Notes: generated by a model not told the origin, from the letters alone. DNA of 64,000 bases from Dactylorhiza incarnata (GCA_033032865.1 JAWHQI010000065.1:3596001-3660000), one strand, 5' to 3'; shown: positions 1-11,073, counted from the stretch's first letter. Numbers and translations: made by a program.

Positions 1-2541
1 TATAATAACTCAAAACTACAGATTACCAAGTGTTGTGCCATAGACCCATGATTTGCTATTTTTATAAGAATAAAATACCCTAAGATAACAAACACAAAAA
101 TGATCATTACCCCAAATAAACTTCATCAATAAATCCCAACAAAAATGCTATGGTCTATAAACATCCTTACACCATCAGTGATGGGAAAGCTATGACTACC
201 CAAGTCATTTGACCATGAAATTAATGATTTTAGAGAAATGGTGTACAAGTCTTTTATTAAGGAGAAAGGCACTAAAAGCCCTCTACAAATTCTCCAAAAA
301 AATACTAGAGGCTATTTAGTCCCTTATAAACACTAACACAAAGCTCAGAGCCTATACATGGAGATTTGGCCCTATGCCCATCACTAAACACAAGATGCAC
401 CCTTAAGGGTTTCACCTTAGGGTTTTGGGCCACCCCACCCTAATGACTCCAAATGGGCCAATAGGGTGTGTCCCAAGCCATGGTATATCCATACCCACAT
501 AACCAACAAGGTGGAGGAGGCTAACACACTCCACTCCTCAAAATGAGCAAAACCCTAAAATGAGCCTTAAAGGTCCTCATTAGGGTTTTCCAATTTTCTT
601 ACCAAAACAACTCCAAATGGAGTGAAACTTTAGGTGGTCACTACATATGTGCCAAAGGGTATACTACCCAAGTTTGGAGTTAAATGGACTTCATGTGCAC
701 CAAAAATCACCTTTATTTAAAAAACACAACTACTACAAAATACCCAAGGAAAAGGGTCCACCATGGTCAGCCCTTGGGGCAGGGGGTGCCCCTAGGGTAT
801 ACCAAGCCATGGTTAAAAGGACACCTCCAAATATGGAGGGGTTTGACCTAGGGAATTTTTCTAAGGGGCTGACCTAGTTTAGGACCAGCCTTAGGAAAAC
901 AGCTCCCTAGGGAGCTGTAGGTCACCAAATGACCTAAAGGCCAAATGAAAGTTAGGACTAGACCTACAACTTTCATGTTGGTCACTTCTCCTAATTTTGC
1001 CATTAAGTGGCCTTAATTTTTGTTTGAAATGGACTGAAAATTCTAGGCAGATTTCAAAACATAACAAATTAATTAAATCCTGGAAAAAGAAGGTGGCACG
1101 AATCTTGAAGCATATCCAGCGGCCGCGGGTCGTCTTCCTCCTCTAGCCAACGGCTAGGATCACTCCGCGCTGGGCCGACTTGCGAGAGGAAACGCCGGCG
1201 ATCTAGCCACCACCATCCCCGGCCAACGCCCCCGACACCTTCGTGGTGGTCGGGGCTATCACCCACCGGCGACTGGCGGCCGGTGGCGGCGGTTCCCGGC
1301 GAACCTGGGAGGTTCAATTTGCGGTGAAAACACCGCAAATCAGAGGTGGATCCGGGCTCAATTGAGCCCGATCCTTCCTCGTTTATACATGGGAAGCTAG
1401 CATGAGGGGAGGGGAGGAGAAACGAACCCTAGTTGGCGCGTGGCGGCGGCTCCGGCGACGATTGGCCATGGATATGCTCAGCTCCGGCGACCCTGCTCCC
1501 GTTCCCGTCTTCTCAGCTAAAGGTTTGCTCCAGGTGTTGCGCTCGACTGCTCTCGACCTCCTGAAGGTGATGGTGTGGTTGGAATGGAGTGGGGAGACCT
1601 CTATAGGCAGTTTTGAAAGTTGCCCTCCTCGGTTTTCCCATGGCTGCCACCCTCCTGCACCAGCCAGCCCTAATGCTTCTACCTGGGTCAAGGTCAGACC
1701 CACAGAAATCAGGGGAGGGGTTCAAGGCTGATTGGAGGAGGAGTGTTGAGGGGGAATTGCTTTTAACTTTATCTTTTTGCTTTACACCTTTTTGATTAGC
1801 TTTTGGTCCCCCCTCCCTCACTTGATTAATCACACCATAGGTTGGGGTTCAGATTAGGGCTGAGAGTCATGGCCTTGGCATGTGATTAATTGGGTGGTGC
1901 TTTGGGTTGAGGTTTAATTCCATTTTGACCTAAAATTCCCTTAATGGCTTAGAGTTGACCATGGTTGACTTTGGTCAACCAAGGTGGGTGGGTTGACCCA
2001 ACTTGGGGGTCATGGGTCCCTTAACCTCACCCAACATTGGTTGGTCCATGGTGGGGCCCCAATTGGTTCAATTTGATCAAAGGGTGTAGGTTTGACCAAA
2101 ATTGGGGAGAAAGTTTGACTTTGGCCAATTGGGGTCAATTGGTCCCACCATGATGGGGCTTTTTGGTCTAATGGGTTCCTCTAAGTGTTTAGAGTATGGT
2201 GGTAAGGTCAATTTGAACATGTGGGATCAATTGAACCTTAATTGACTTGGTTTGGTCAAAGTTGACCTAATGTTGACTTTGGTCAATATCATGAAATTGG
2301 GTCCCACCCAAGGGCACTTCACATCCTATAGGTCTTCCTTAGGGGTTAGGACATCAAAAGTGAGGTCAACTTGGACAATTGAGGGTCAATTGACCTAGTT
2401 GAGGGGCTTAAGGTTAGGTTAGTTTTTGAGCTTGGGTGTGCACTTAGCAATATCTAGCCTAGCCTAAGGCCCTTGAGACCACTCACCTCACCACTATGCC
2501 CTAACATTCCCAATGGGTCTAGAAGTATTGGGGATGTTACA
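1..2541 (-). repeat. LTR of a chromovirus-like Ty3/gypsy element, cut by the window edge
   Basis: Read on the minus strand, an LTR-like start TGTAACATCCCC lies at 2541, directly downstream of a gypsy pol end and its trailing AATTTCGGGGACGAAATTT signature. That signature is usual between pol and the 3' LTR in Tekay/Del-type chromoviruses. From there to base 1 I find no coding region. The sequence is rich in TGGTC/TTGACC words, and 1100-1500 is GC-rich. The far LTR end and its target duplication are not visible, so part of 1-1000 could be other DNA. Confidence 0.55.
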
Positions 2542-3165
2542 AATCCTAATAAACAAAAAAAAAATTTCGTCCCCGAAATTTAAGATTGGGCCTACGGGTT
2601 CTACGCAAAATAAGGTAAAAGAAAATTTTGCAAGGAGGTTTAGGGTGTACCTGAAGTGAAGAGTTCCGGGTAGCGTTGCTGCATGAGGTCCATGGGCTCC
2701 CAAGTGTGCTCCTCTCACCCATGGTTGGACCACAGCACCTTCACTAACGGTATGCTCTTCCGCCGCAGGACTCGGACCTCCGAATCGTCGATCCGGATGG
2801 GCTCTAGTAGGACTGACCGGTCGGGCGCCACCGGGCCTGAAGTAGATGCAACATGGTGCTCAGGACGAAGCAGGGCTCTCCGAAGCGAAGAGACGTGGAA
2901 GACGTCATGCAGGTTCTCCAACTCTGGCGGCAGCTCCAGTCTGTACGCCAAAGGACCGATCCGCTCCAGGATCAAATAAGGCCCCACGTACCGAGGACTG
3001 AGCTTCTTGTGACCCCGCACCCGAGAAACCCCGTGCATAGGACGAATCTTCAAGAACACACGCTCTCCCACCTGGAATTCCACCATACGATGCCTCGCAT
3101 CATAGTACTTCGCCTTCCTGCTCTGGGCCAACTTTGACTCCTTGTGTTCGTGCATTCGATGCATT
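2542..3165 (-). pseudogene. Ty3/gypsy pol, integrase C-terminus and chromodomain-like tail (fragment)
   Basis: Minus-strand translation from about 3135 gives SKLAQSRKAKYYDARHR, then VGERVFLKI, LSPRYVGPYLILERIG, AYRLELP and NLHDVFHVSSLR. This is the GPY/F-type C-terminal part of gypsy integrase. It continues into VKVLWSNHG, an in-frame TGA at 2712-2714, then EEHTWEP and QQRYPELF, as in chromodomain-type ends. RT, RNase H and the integrase core are missing: upstream of about 3165 the sequence changes to unrelated LTR DNA. It is a truncated, dead copy. The lineage (Tekay/Del-like) is inferred from the tail. Confidence 0.8.
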
Positions 3166-3913
3166 GAAAATTCCAAGTTCCTTCCTGAGTGCATACGAAC
3201 CAGAGAGCTCCAGAACCTCTTCAACTCCCATTTGTGCAAAGAAGGATTGAAGATTGAAGACGAGATCGGGCGCGCTTCTACATCAACGATCATCTCGAGG
3301 CTTCAACCATCCTTTCAGAGATCTGAAATTCTAGGGAGTTGTTCTTTTCATATTGTATTTTCATTTACACACATTTCATTTTGTATTGGTAGAGAAATCG
3401 TCGTCTTGCGTGCGGCGTCTAAGTCCTTGCGTGGCTTAGGGGAAAATCGCTTCCTTGTGTGGAGCGTCCAAGTCCTTGCGTGGCTTGGTGGGAAATCGTG
3501 GCCTTGTGTGCTACGTCTAGATCTTGGGAAGATGATAGGCTTGGGCTTGGTCTTGGGAGAGACAAGTGATAGTCTTCCGATCCTTGGGAGAAGGATTGGT
3601 AAACCAAAATTGTTGAATTTTTTATTAACATAATTGTGCCTTGATCTTTAGCATTGTTAAGATCATTTTTATTGTATGCAAATTTTCGTGATTAATATAA
3701 TTATGTCTTTTTCTTTAATTACATATTTGGTGGCATAATCATTATCTTATAAATTTGTGTTTGGTTTAATACAAAAATTGCATTTGTTTGAAAGTGTTTA
3801 TAAGTAATATTTTAGTAAAGTAAAATCTGTTTAAAAAATTATTAAGTAAAACTTATATTTTAAACACACCCTTATTCACCCCCCCCCCTCTAAGGGCGTC
3901 ATACGATCCAACA
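3166..3913 (+). repeat. 3' part of a Ty1/copia (Sirevirus-type) LTR
   Basis: The segment ends TTATTCACCCCCCCCCCTCTAAGGG and, a few bases on, CCAACA at 3913. A poly-C run followed by CTCTA close to a CA end is the same arrangement seen at the ends of the Sirevirus LTRs elsewhere in this window (39200-39256 and, inverted, 45968-46024). Nothing codes here; a long open frame at 3142-3633 has no family resemblance. The 5' part of the LTR is lost at the junction with the gypsy fragment. Confidence 0.5.
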
Positions 3914-5516
3914 TTGTCGTGACTCATTAGCGGGTTGCCAACACCGCTTCACACTCTCAATCACACTTGAGATTCGCAAACACCTCTTCGCTCACTCTGT
4001 GGGTCTCCTTCTCTGCTTCGCACTCCCACTTCACTATTCTGAAGGCCTAGCTCACACAAACCACAATGAAGTCACAACCAACTCAATATGTCATCAACAA
4101 CAATGCCCAAACACATCAAGATCACAAATACATTAAGAAGAGCACAAACAAGAACAACAATCTCATCCAAACCATCCACAATAGTGAGTGCACCTATGAA
4201 CACCTACACCCAATTATCATGGTGTGTAGATGCTTTATAATGCACTTCGATTAAGATTACAAATACTCTAAAAGAGAAGGGCAAGATACAAGTTACCACT
4301 CCTTGATACGAAAGAAACGATAGACTCTTCCTCAGATTCGAAGGGGAGCATGGCTTGGTCCACCAAATCTTCCAACTCCTCCTTGGCTACCTTCCACGAT
4401 ACGGGAGAGAGTTGTCACCTCCTTCTAGTCATGTCTTCTCTCTGGTATGTTCACCTCCACATCAAGTGCTCCGGCTTGAAGCTCCAATAGAACCTTGCAA
4501 ATCACCTTCTTCTACTTTTAGGGTGCTTGGGGAGGTTGAAGAAGACCTAGGGTGAAGCCCAAAAGCTCTGGAGAGAAAAGTGGGTGAAAATGGCGCTCCC
4601 GATTGAAAGCTACGGAAGAAAACAAGAAAATCTATATTTATAGGCCATTACCAAAATTGAACGCGCACGATCGTGCGTGAGTTGTGCACTGGTCGTGCTC
4701 TCGATTGTGCGTGAAGGGGATGTAAGCTGCGTGCAAAAATGAGGGGCCCTAAAAATTGTACAGCGCCCGTGCGCGAAGGAAAACACACGATTGTGCTTAA
4801 AACACATGAGGCCTGAAAAAATGGGTTCTCAGGTGGATCACGGTATCACTAGCACAATCGTGCGTGAAGAAACTTCTTTTGATCGTGTGATGTTTAACAA
4901 ATCAACGTATTCCAATGCATGTACAAACGCACGAACGTGTGTGTACAAAATGCACGTGCAGATGAATTTTCACATCAAAATCAACTGCAGTCACTCAAAA
5001 ACCACAAATATGATCATAGAAGATATTTAAATGAAGATTAAGACCTGTACAACATATGAAACATGAAAATGGTGACTTTGAATATTTTTAATGATTTGAT
5101 ATGAAAAACTAATGAAAATGATCAATTATGATGTGAAAAAAGTGCTAGAAGAGTTTCAAAAACACTATATGAAGTGAGAGAATTTTCTGTACGCGCAACG
5201 TTTGATGGGATGGTGCGGGACAATATTTTTAGTTGAAATTACGACTGTAATTGTATTCATAGTTATATTTACAGTCGTAAAAACGTATGTAATTTACAAC
5301 TGTAACTGTATTTAAAAAAAATCACTTTTAACATGTGTATTTTCAGACTGTAACATATACATATGAGATCTTACAATGATCATGAAAATAGGTAAATTAA
5401 TATTCTGTGGTTTATTTTTTTATAAAGAACTGTATTTTGGGCTAAAAATACAGTTCGCGCACAGAAAAGTAAAAAAACTATACGTACAGAAAATTTCTCC
5501 ATATGAAATATACTCA
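3914..5516 (-). repeat. Probable LTR of an Athila/Tat-like gypsy element
   Basis: A PPT-like run AAGTGTGGGGGTAT reads on the minus strand just above 5516, and a minus-strand TATA box (CCTATAAATATAG) lies near 4636-4648. Around 4655-4930 the palindromic word GCACGATCGTGC and variants (CGATTGTGC, ATCGTGCG, CACGAACGTG) recur at least eight times. No coding region is seen. The LTR ends are not fixed: 5516 is my best guess for the start, and the other end could lie anywhere between 3914 and about 4300. Confidence 0.4.
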
Positions 5517-6251
5517 TTTGATACCCCCACACTTCGAACAATTGCTCGTCCTGAGTATACTACTCTACTCACGAGTATTAGATTAGACTAAATACTCAAT
5601 TAGAAACTGAAAATAGGGATTGGAATGGGGAAGTTTCATGCTCGAGGTGAAATAGAAAGAATACTAGAAAAACGATCTACGCATACTAAATATCTACACT
5701 CTTTTCAATATAATATCACAAATAATATCCACTCCTACAAAAGAACTACACAGATCATCCTAGATTGAGTACGAGGAGAAAGTAGTGTGACCATTAAGCT
5801 TAGCATTATCCTCCTAAGACTACAGATAACCTCCAAAGAAATCCATCAATGACGATATCATAGGCTTGCCCAGTCACACTCTCTCCACATACAACACTAG
5901 CTAAATCTAACTCCATGAATCATTAGGGCTTAAAATTTAGATGAAACATTTAGGCGTGAGTTTAAGGTGAGATATATCAAAAGATAAAGCTTCCCAAGTA
6001 TTTAATGAATGTTTGAGAGTGGACATTTCAAAACCATTTGTGGCTATAGTCCATAGGCCTTGTGACAAAAATAATGTCATCATTTGAATTTACCTTGGTT
6101 GTAGTTTTCACCATCAAATATGGGAACTCCACTTTGTGTAAATTGACATGTTGAGAAGGTAGATGAAGAATCAGAGGCCATATGATATAATATGAACAAT
6201 AAAGATGACAAATATATGATTATCCGAGCAAAGCAAGAACAAATACTACTC
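5517..6251 (-). other. 3' untranslated part of the same gypsy element; no gene seen
   Basis: AT-rich sequence directly upstream (minus sense) of the PPT-like run. I see no conserved coding motif on either strand. The word ACGAGCAATTGTTCGAAGTG before the PPT resembles the pre-PPT region of plant Athila-type elements. It is cut at 6251 by a Harbinger-like insertion. Confidence 0.3.
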
Positions 6252-6254
6252 TTA

Positions 6255-6298
6255 GGGTCCGTTCGTTTCACAGACATTAATATTAAAGTATTGGCTTT
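6255..6298 (+). repeat. Left terminal inverted repeat of the Harbinger-like element
   Basis: About 44 bp starting GGGTCCGTTCG and pairing with 8363-8406. The two copies differ at a few A/G and C/T positions. Confidence 0.8.
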
Positions 6299-6529
6299 CA
6301 ATCCAATATCAATACACACGAGAAATGACATTGAGTTTAAATCCAATTGTTTTGTTCGTCTATATAATGATTTTCTGTCATAAGAATTGATATTTATTAC
6401 TTTTTACTGTTCGTTTGCAGAAAGACTTTCTTTCATAGGAATTGACATTGATCAATGTTGAGCTTCTAAGCTTTTTCCTGCAAATTATCATAAGCAATAT
6501 CGCATTTATTAGCCAGGCACGCATTTTAT

Positions 6530-6766
6530 TGCCCGGCGTGCGACTTTTCGCCCGGGCGCCTTTTTTTTACACGGGCGTGGTTTTTACGACCGGACGAGTT
6601 TTTTTTGCCCGGACGCGATTTTTTCGCCCGGGCGCGATTTTTTTCGCCCGGGCGCGATTTTTACGCCCGGGCGCATTTTTTTTGCCCGGCGCAATTTTTT
6701 CTCCCGGGCGCGATTATTTCGCACGGGCGCATTTTTTCCACCCGGGCGCGTTATTTTCGCTGGGCT
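6530..6766 (-). repeat. Minisatellite, T-rich orientation
   Basis: Roughly a dozen units in which the 10-bp palindrome CGCCCGGGCG alternates with runs of 5-8 T. This is the reverse complement of the much longer array that follows, so the two form arms of an inverted repeat about a switch point near 6766. Open frames here read as repeats of RPGAFF-like peptide and are artefacts. Confidence 0.9.
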
Positions 6767-8190
6767 GAAAAAACACGCCAGTGCGAAAAAATCACGACCA
6801 GGCGAAAAAATCGCGCCCTGGTGAAAAAAACCGCTCGGGAGACAAAATCGTGCCGGGGGAAAATATGCCACCGGGCGAAATAATCGCGCCCTGGTGAAAA
6901 AACCCGCCCGGGCGACAAAATCGTGCCCGGGCGAAAAAAACACGCCTGGGCGAAAAAATGTGCCCGGGCAAAAATATCGCGTCCGGGCGAAAAAAACGCG
7001 CCCGGGCGATAAAAACGCGTCGGGCGATAAAAACGCGCCTGGGCGAAAAAATTGCGGTCCAGCGAAAAAATCACTCCCGGTAGAAAAAAACGCGCCCGAG
7101 CGGAAAAATCGCCCCCGGGCGAAAAAAAAGCGTCCGGGCGAAAAAAAACGCTCCCAGGCGAGAAAAAAATGTGCCCGGGCGAAAAAAATTGTGCACTTGT
7201 GAAAAAATTGCGCCAGGGCGAAAAAAATGCGCTAGGGCGAAAAAATGCGCTCTAGATAAAAATGCGCCCGGGTGATAAAAACGCGCCCGGGCGAAAAAAG
7301 CGCGCCCGGGAGAAAAATTCGCGCCCGGGCGAAAAAATCGCGTCCGGGCGAAAAAAACGCGCCCCGGCGAAAAAAACGCGCCCCGGCGAAAAAAACGCGC
7401 CCTGGCGAAAAATTCGTGAACGGGCGAAAAAATCATGCCCCGGCGAAAAAAACGCGCTCGGTCGAAAAAAACGTGTCCGGGCAAAAAAAAACGTGCGTGG
7501 GCAAAAAACGTGCGTGGGCGAAAAACGCGTGTGGGCGAAAAAATGCGCCCGAGCGAAAAAAAAAGCGCCCAGGCGAAAAAATCGCCCCAGGGCGAAAAAA
7601 AAGCGTTCGGGCGAAAAAATCGCGCGCGGGCGAAAAAAACGCGCCCGGGCGAAAAAAAACGCGTCGGAGTGAAAAATTCGCGATCGGGCAATAAAATCAT
7701 GCCCGGGCGAAAAAAACGCGCTTGGTCAAAAAAAAAAAACGTGTCCGGGCGAAAAAAACATGCGTGGGCGAAAAACGCGCGTGAGCGAAAAAATGCTTTC
7801 GAGCGAAAAAAAAAACGCGCTCGGGCGAAAAAATCGCGTCTGAGAGAAAAAAAAACGCTCTCGGGCGAAAAAAAACGCGCATGAGTGAAAATATCGCGCC
7901 CGAGCGGAAAAAAACGCGCTCGGGCGAAAAAAACGTATCCTGGCGAAAAAAAACTCGCGTGGGCGAAAAAACCGTGTCCGGGCTAAAAAAACGCACCCGG
8001 GCAAAAAAAACGAGCCCGGGTGAAAAAATCGTAAAAATTGTGTCCGAGCGAAAAAACTGTGTCCCAGCGAAAAAATTGTGTTCGGGTGAAATTTCCGCGT
8101 CCTCTCAAAAAAATCACGTATGGAGCCAAAAAATAGCGTACGGGCAAAAAATCACGTACGGTAAAAAAAATGCGCATTCGGGTCAAAAAA
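6767..8190 (+). repeat. Minisatellite, A-rich orientation
   Basis: About 75 units with a period of 17-20 bp: CGCCCGGGCG or a decayed form (CGTCCGGGCG, CGTGGGCG, CGCTCGGGCG), then 5-9 A. Units decay mostly by C-to-T and G-to-A changes, and decay is strongest toward 8190. All six reading frames are artificially open because the unit lacks stops. I regard none as genes. Confidence 0.92.
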
Positions 8191-8362
8191 ATTTGAGATG
8201 CTTTTGGAAAGTCGGAGTTGGCGATCTCAATATCCTTCCCTGGAGATAAACATTGGATCGATAGGTTTTTAGGTTAGGATGAATATCGTCGACTTTCCAC
8301 CAGAAAACCAATTTCATTCTACAATTGTTGGTACGAATAACAGAAATGACTTTCATATTCTT

Positions 8363-8406
8363 AAAACCAATACTTCAATATCAATGTCTGTGAAACGAAC
8401 GGACCC
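8363..8406 (-). repeat. Right terminal inverted repeat of the Harbinger-like element
   Basis: Inverted partner of 6255-6298, ending CGAACGGACCC at 8406 before the TTA duplication. Confidence 0.8.
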
Positions 8407-8856
8407 TTACTGAAGGTGCAGAGGATTAGGGCTAACAAACAAACCAATTTTTTACGTCCCAGACCCCATTGCTCTCGAATTTCAGCGGAGAAGACGAGTT
8501 TGTAGTGGTGGACAAGAGTGTGGAAGGAGTGCAGGTTCGATTTGGACGACGGCGCGGAGAGGGAAGAGCCGCTCAAATATAATCCACATCAAACATCATC
8601 TCACTCTTGCTATAATACGCCAGAATCATAAGGTCGGCCAATCCGGCCTTCTCTAGTTGCATCCCCACCCCACATTCTTCTCCAGCTTCGTCACCAGCAC
8701 CGGATCCACCTTCAACATGCTTCTCGCCGTAGCAGATATCTGCAGGTCACACCGTCTCTCTACACCGGTATGATGCTTATTAGACTCTCAATCAAGGGCG
8801 GACCGAGTAAGAGACACGCTCGGGCAAGTGCCCGAGCGGTTTTTCGAAATAATTTA

Positions 8857-9018
8857 CAGCGGTTCTTAAAAGAACCGTTGTCTATTCTTCCCGCGCGAAA
8901 GAATAGACAGCGGTTCTTTTAAGAACCGCTGTCTATTCTTAGAATTGACAGCGGTTCTTAAAAGAACCGCTGTCTATTCTTCAATAGACAGCGGTTCTTT
9001 TAAGAACCGCTTTCTATA
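8857..9018. repeat. Array of four near-perfect palindromes
   Basis: Four copies of AGCGGTTCTT(A/T)AAGAACCGCT-type palindromes, separated by GTCTATTCTT/AATAGACA spacers that also pair with each other. The whole 160 bp can fold in several registers. Similar GACAGCGGTT palindromes occur in subterminal parts of plant DNA transposons. No separate element end is visible here. Confidence 0.85.
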
Positions 9019-9454
9019 GGCGCGGCGTTTTAACAGCAGCACACCACTATTTTCTTTCCCGATTTTCGCCGAGCCCGACGACCGCTTTCGGGCGCTTCTT
9101 TTCTTCCCCTTCTTCGGCGACAACGGCGAGCTCTTCCAGTTCTCAGGCAACAACGACGACATCCTCCAGTTCTCCGAGGACGACAACCTCCTCCAGTTCT
9201 CCGGCGAGGCGGCGACCCAGTTCTCAGGCGGTGCCCCTGGACGATTCCCGCCTGTGAACGCTTCCTGCACGCATCCCGTCGTTCCCGATTTCTCCGGCGA
9301 CACCCGCGATTTCCCCCTGTGAACGATCCCGTCACATTCCTCAGGTCGAATTTCTGCCCCTGTTTAGTTTTTTTTGCTATTCTATGTCTATTTCACCTTG
9401 TGTTTTGGATTTTAGGGTATTATTAGGTCGGGTCCTGTTAATAAATGATCAAAT

Positions 9455-9775
9455 TTCTGCTTGTTTTGGATTTGTGTGTGGAGTTGCTTGTGTGTTTTGG
9501 AGTTGTGTTTGTGGATGTGTATGTGGATGTGTGTGTGGATGTATTTTGTGTGTGTATGTTTGTGTGTTGGGTTTGTGTGTGTGTGTGTGGATGTGTGATT
9601 TGTGTATTTTGGATGTGTTATTTGTGTGTATGTGGATTTGTTTGTGTGTGTGTGGATGTGTGGTTTGTGTGTATGTGTTTGGGTGTGTATGTATGTTTGT
9701 GTGTGTATGTTTATGTGTTTGATGAGTATGTATATATGTTTGTGTGGATGAGTGTGTGTGTGTGTATGATTGGAT
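9455..9775 (+). repeat. GT-rich microsatellite
   Basis: Degenerate (GT)n with GGATGTGT interruptions. The long cysteine- and valine-rich open frames across it are artefacts of the repeat. Confidence 0.85.
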
Positions 9776-10200
9776 GTTACTTCAAATTTGACTCAATGTT
9801 TGTTAATGTTATTAATTTTGCAATCTTATTAATGTTATTAATTTGAGCACTTTTTCCATCTGATTTCAGAGCATGTGCCAGCGGAAATTATCTTGTTGAA
9901 CTGTAAGTTTTTAGTATTTGACAAACATTTTTTAGATCTTCTATGCTATGTTGTGTAATATTTTGTTCAATATTTTCCTTACATAAATATATCATCAAAA
10001 AAAAATTCTGGGGCGCTGCCCCCGAACCCCCACATCAGGGGGCACTGCCCCCCGAACCCCCCCAATTGATAATACTTTAATTGTGCCCGTGCGACTTCGA
10101 AATCCTAGTTCCGCCGCTGCTCTCAATCACCATCCTCAAGCTCTCTCGGCGCCACCCATGCCCACTCTGTTTACATCATTAAGCCGCTGGCCCACTTGTA

Positions 10201-10513
10201 ACTAGCATATATATGTATGAGTGTGTTATGAGTAGCACGCGAATGTGAAACTCTAGTCGTAATTATAAAAGTTGTAAAAGTTTGAAAAATATTATAAAGT
10301 TTATTCTTGCATTTTTGGTTTGCACATTTGCGTACTCATTCTTGTTACTTGGGCCCATTACACACTTCCAACACGGATTGCACTTCTTATTCTCCTCTTC
10401 CACTGAACCGGAACCATCGTCATGACCACCTGAACCGGCACTATTGCAGAAATCTTGGCTGATTAGCACGGCGATTATTTTAATTTAATTAATAAATTAT
10501 CTTGACTTCATTT
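10201..10513. other. No gene or repeat recognised
   Basis: AT-rich sequence upstream (minus sense) of the NPH3 pseudogene remnant. I see no motif worth naming on either strand. Confidence 0.5.
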
Positions 10514-10674
10514 GTTTAGGCGTTTTCACGCCTGCCGCCAGACAACGGGTAAACAAATGGGCGCCGAAGGCGTTTGCACCCGCCGGACAGAGGAGAAGCC
10601 CCTGATCCAACCCCGCCTCCTCCCCTCCGATCCCAACCCTCCGCCTCCGCCCGCCACCGCCTAAACAAAAAAGC
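10512..10674. mobile_element. Possible small foldback MITE
   Basis: TTTGTTTAGGCG at the left is answered by CGCCTAAACAAA at the right, enclosing about 160 bp of GC-rich sequence. The flanking target duplication is not clear, so this may be a chance inverted repeat. Confidence 0.35.
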
Positions 10675-10929
10675 CTTAATTTCTATATTAGTCGTCACAA
10701 CGATCAAACAACCGCAACCAAGAGCATAATTGAAAACAAAAGATCTGACGACGGTGGAAACTACATATATTTATTAATATGCAACATATGGAGCTCATTT
10801 TTAATTATGTTTAATTAGCCCAAATGATAAACATATAGATGGATATATTACTGTTGGTGCTAATCTTTGATTGATTTAAGTAGGGTTATATTTTGTAATC
10901 GCCACGCAACACCGGCGAATTTTGAATTA

Positions 10930-11070
10930 GGCTCCGTTTGGCACAGTGGTGACACTCGTGAACATGGTAGTTACGCCCGACCTTGAAACTTCATCCAATT
11001 TTATGTTCTCTACGAGAGTAAAGTTTTTGTTCAAACTCAACTTAGCATAAAAACCGTACCAAACGAAGAC
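10930..11070. mobile_element. Tourist-like MITE
   Basis: A 141-bp element with inverted ends GGCTCCGTTTGGCAC / GTCTTCGTTTGGTAC (12 of 15 match), flanked by TTA on both sides (10927-10929, 11071-11073). Size, TSD and end style fit Tourist elements. It lies about 270 bp downstream of the dehydrin stop codon. Confidence 0.7.
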
Positions 11071-11073
11071 TTA

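Larger units (their letters stand above)
6255..8406. mobile_element. Harbinger-like non-autonomous DNA transposon with a minisatellite interior
   Basis: Terminal inverted repeats begin GGGTCCGTTCGTTTCACAG at 6255 and, inverted, end at 8406. They match over about 44 bp with few differences. Both ends are flanked by the trinucleotide TTA (6252-6254, 8407-8409), the usual 3-bp target duplication of PIF/Harbinger and Tourist elements. The 2,152-bp element codes for no transposase. About 1.7 kb of its interior is a degenerate 17-20 bp minisatellite. Superfamily assignment rests on the TSD and the TIR style only. Confidence 0.8.
8793..10119. mobile_element. Non-autonomous hAT-like element inside the NPH3 pseudogene
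   Basis: The 8-bp direct repeat CTCTCAAT (8785-8792 and 10120-10127) flanks the element. Its ends are imperfect inverted repeats: CAAGGGCGGACCGAG at the left, and CAGCGGCGGAACTAG reading in from the right. Looser similarity (GCCCGAGCG / GCCCGTGCG) extends to about 40 bp. An 8-bp duplication with CA...TG ends fits hAT. The interior has no transposase. It holds a palindrome array (8857-9018), a GC-rich stretch with no recognisable gene (9019-9360), a GT-rich microsatellite (9455-9775) and a run of GGGGGCGCTGCCCCC-like palindromes at 10010-10065. Confidence 0.75.
8573..10200 (-). pseudogene. NPH3-domain (BTB/NPH3 family) pseudogene split by a hAT element
   Basis: Read on the minus strand and skipping the hAT insertion, short pieces match the NPH3 domain in order. 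They are YKWASGL (from 10200), RMVIESLISIIP (spanning the insertion site at ATTGAGAG), a frameshift, RDGVTCRYLL, MLKVDPVLVTKLEKNVG, another frameshift, MQLEKAGLADLM, and SEMMFDVDYI ending in TGA at 8573-8575. In intact family members these pieces form the helical part of NPH3 proteins, which act with BTB domains in phototropin signalling as CUL3 adaptors. At least two frameshifts and the insertion make this copy dead. The N-terminal BTB and the C-terminus are not found. Confidence 0.72.

Noticed and set aside
1402..1833. Overlapping GC-rich open frames on both strands
   Set aside because: They lie within LTR sequence, in mirror frames, with no motif.
3142..3633. 163-codon plus-strand open frame
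   Set aside because: It sits in LTR sequence at a junction of two elements, with no recognisable motif.
6400..8250. A dozen overlapping open frames of 90-209 codons with RPGA/ARFF or KKRPGEK repeats on both strands
   Set aside because: They are translations of a stop-free 17-20 bp minisatellite in every frame; no start context and no conserved domain.
9384..9846. Cys/Val-rich open frames resembling small secreted proteins
   Set aside because: They come from a GT microsatellite inside a hAT element.
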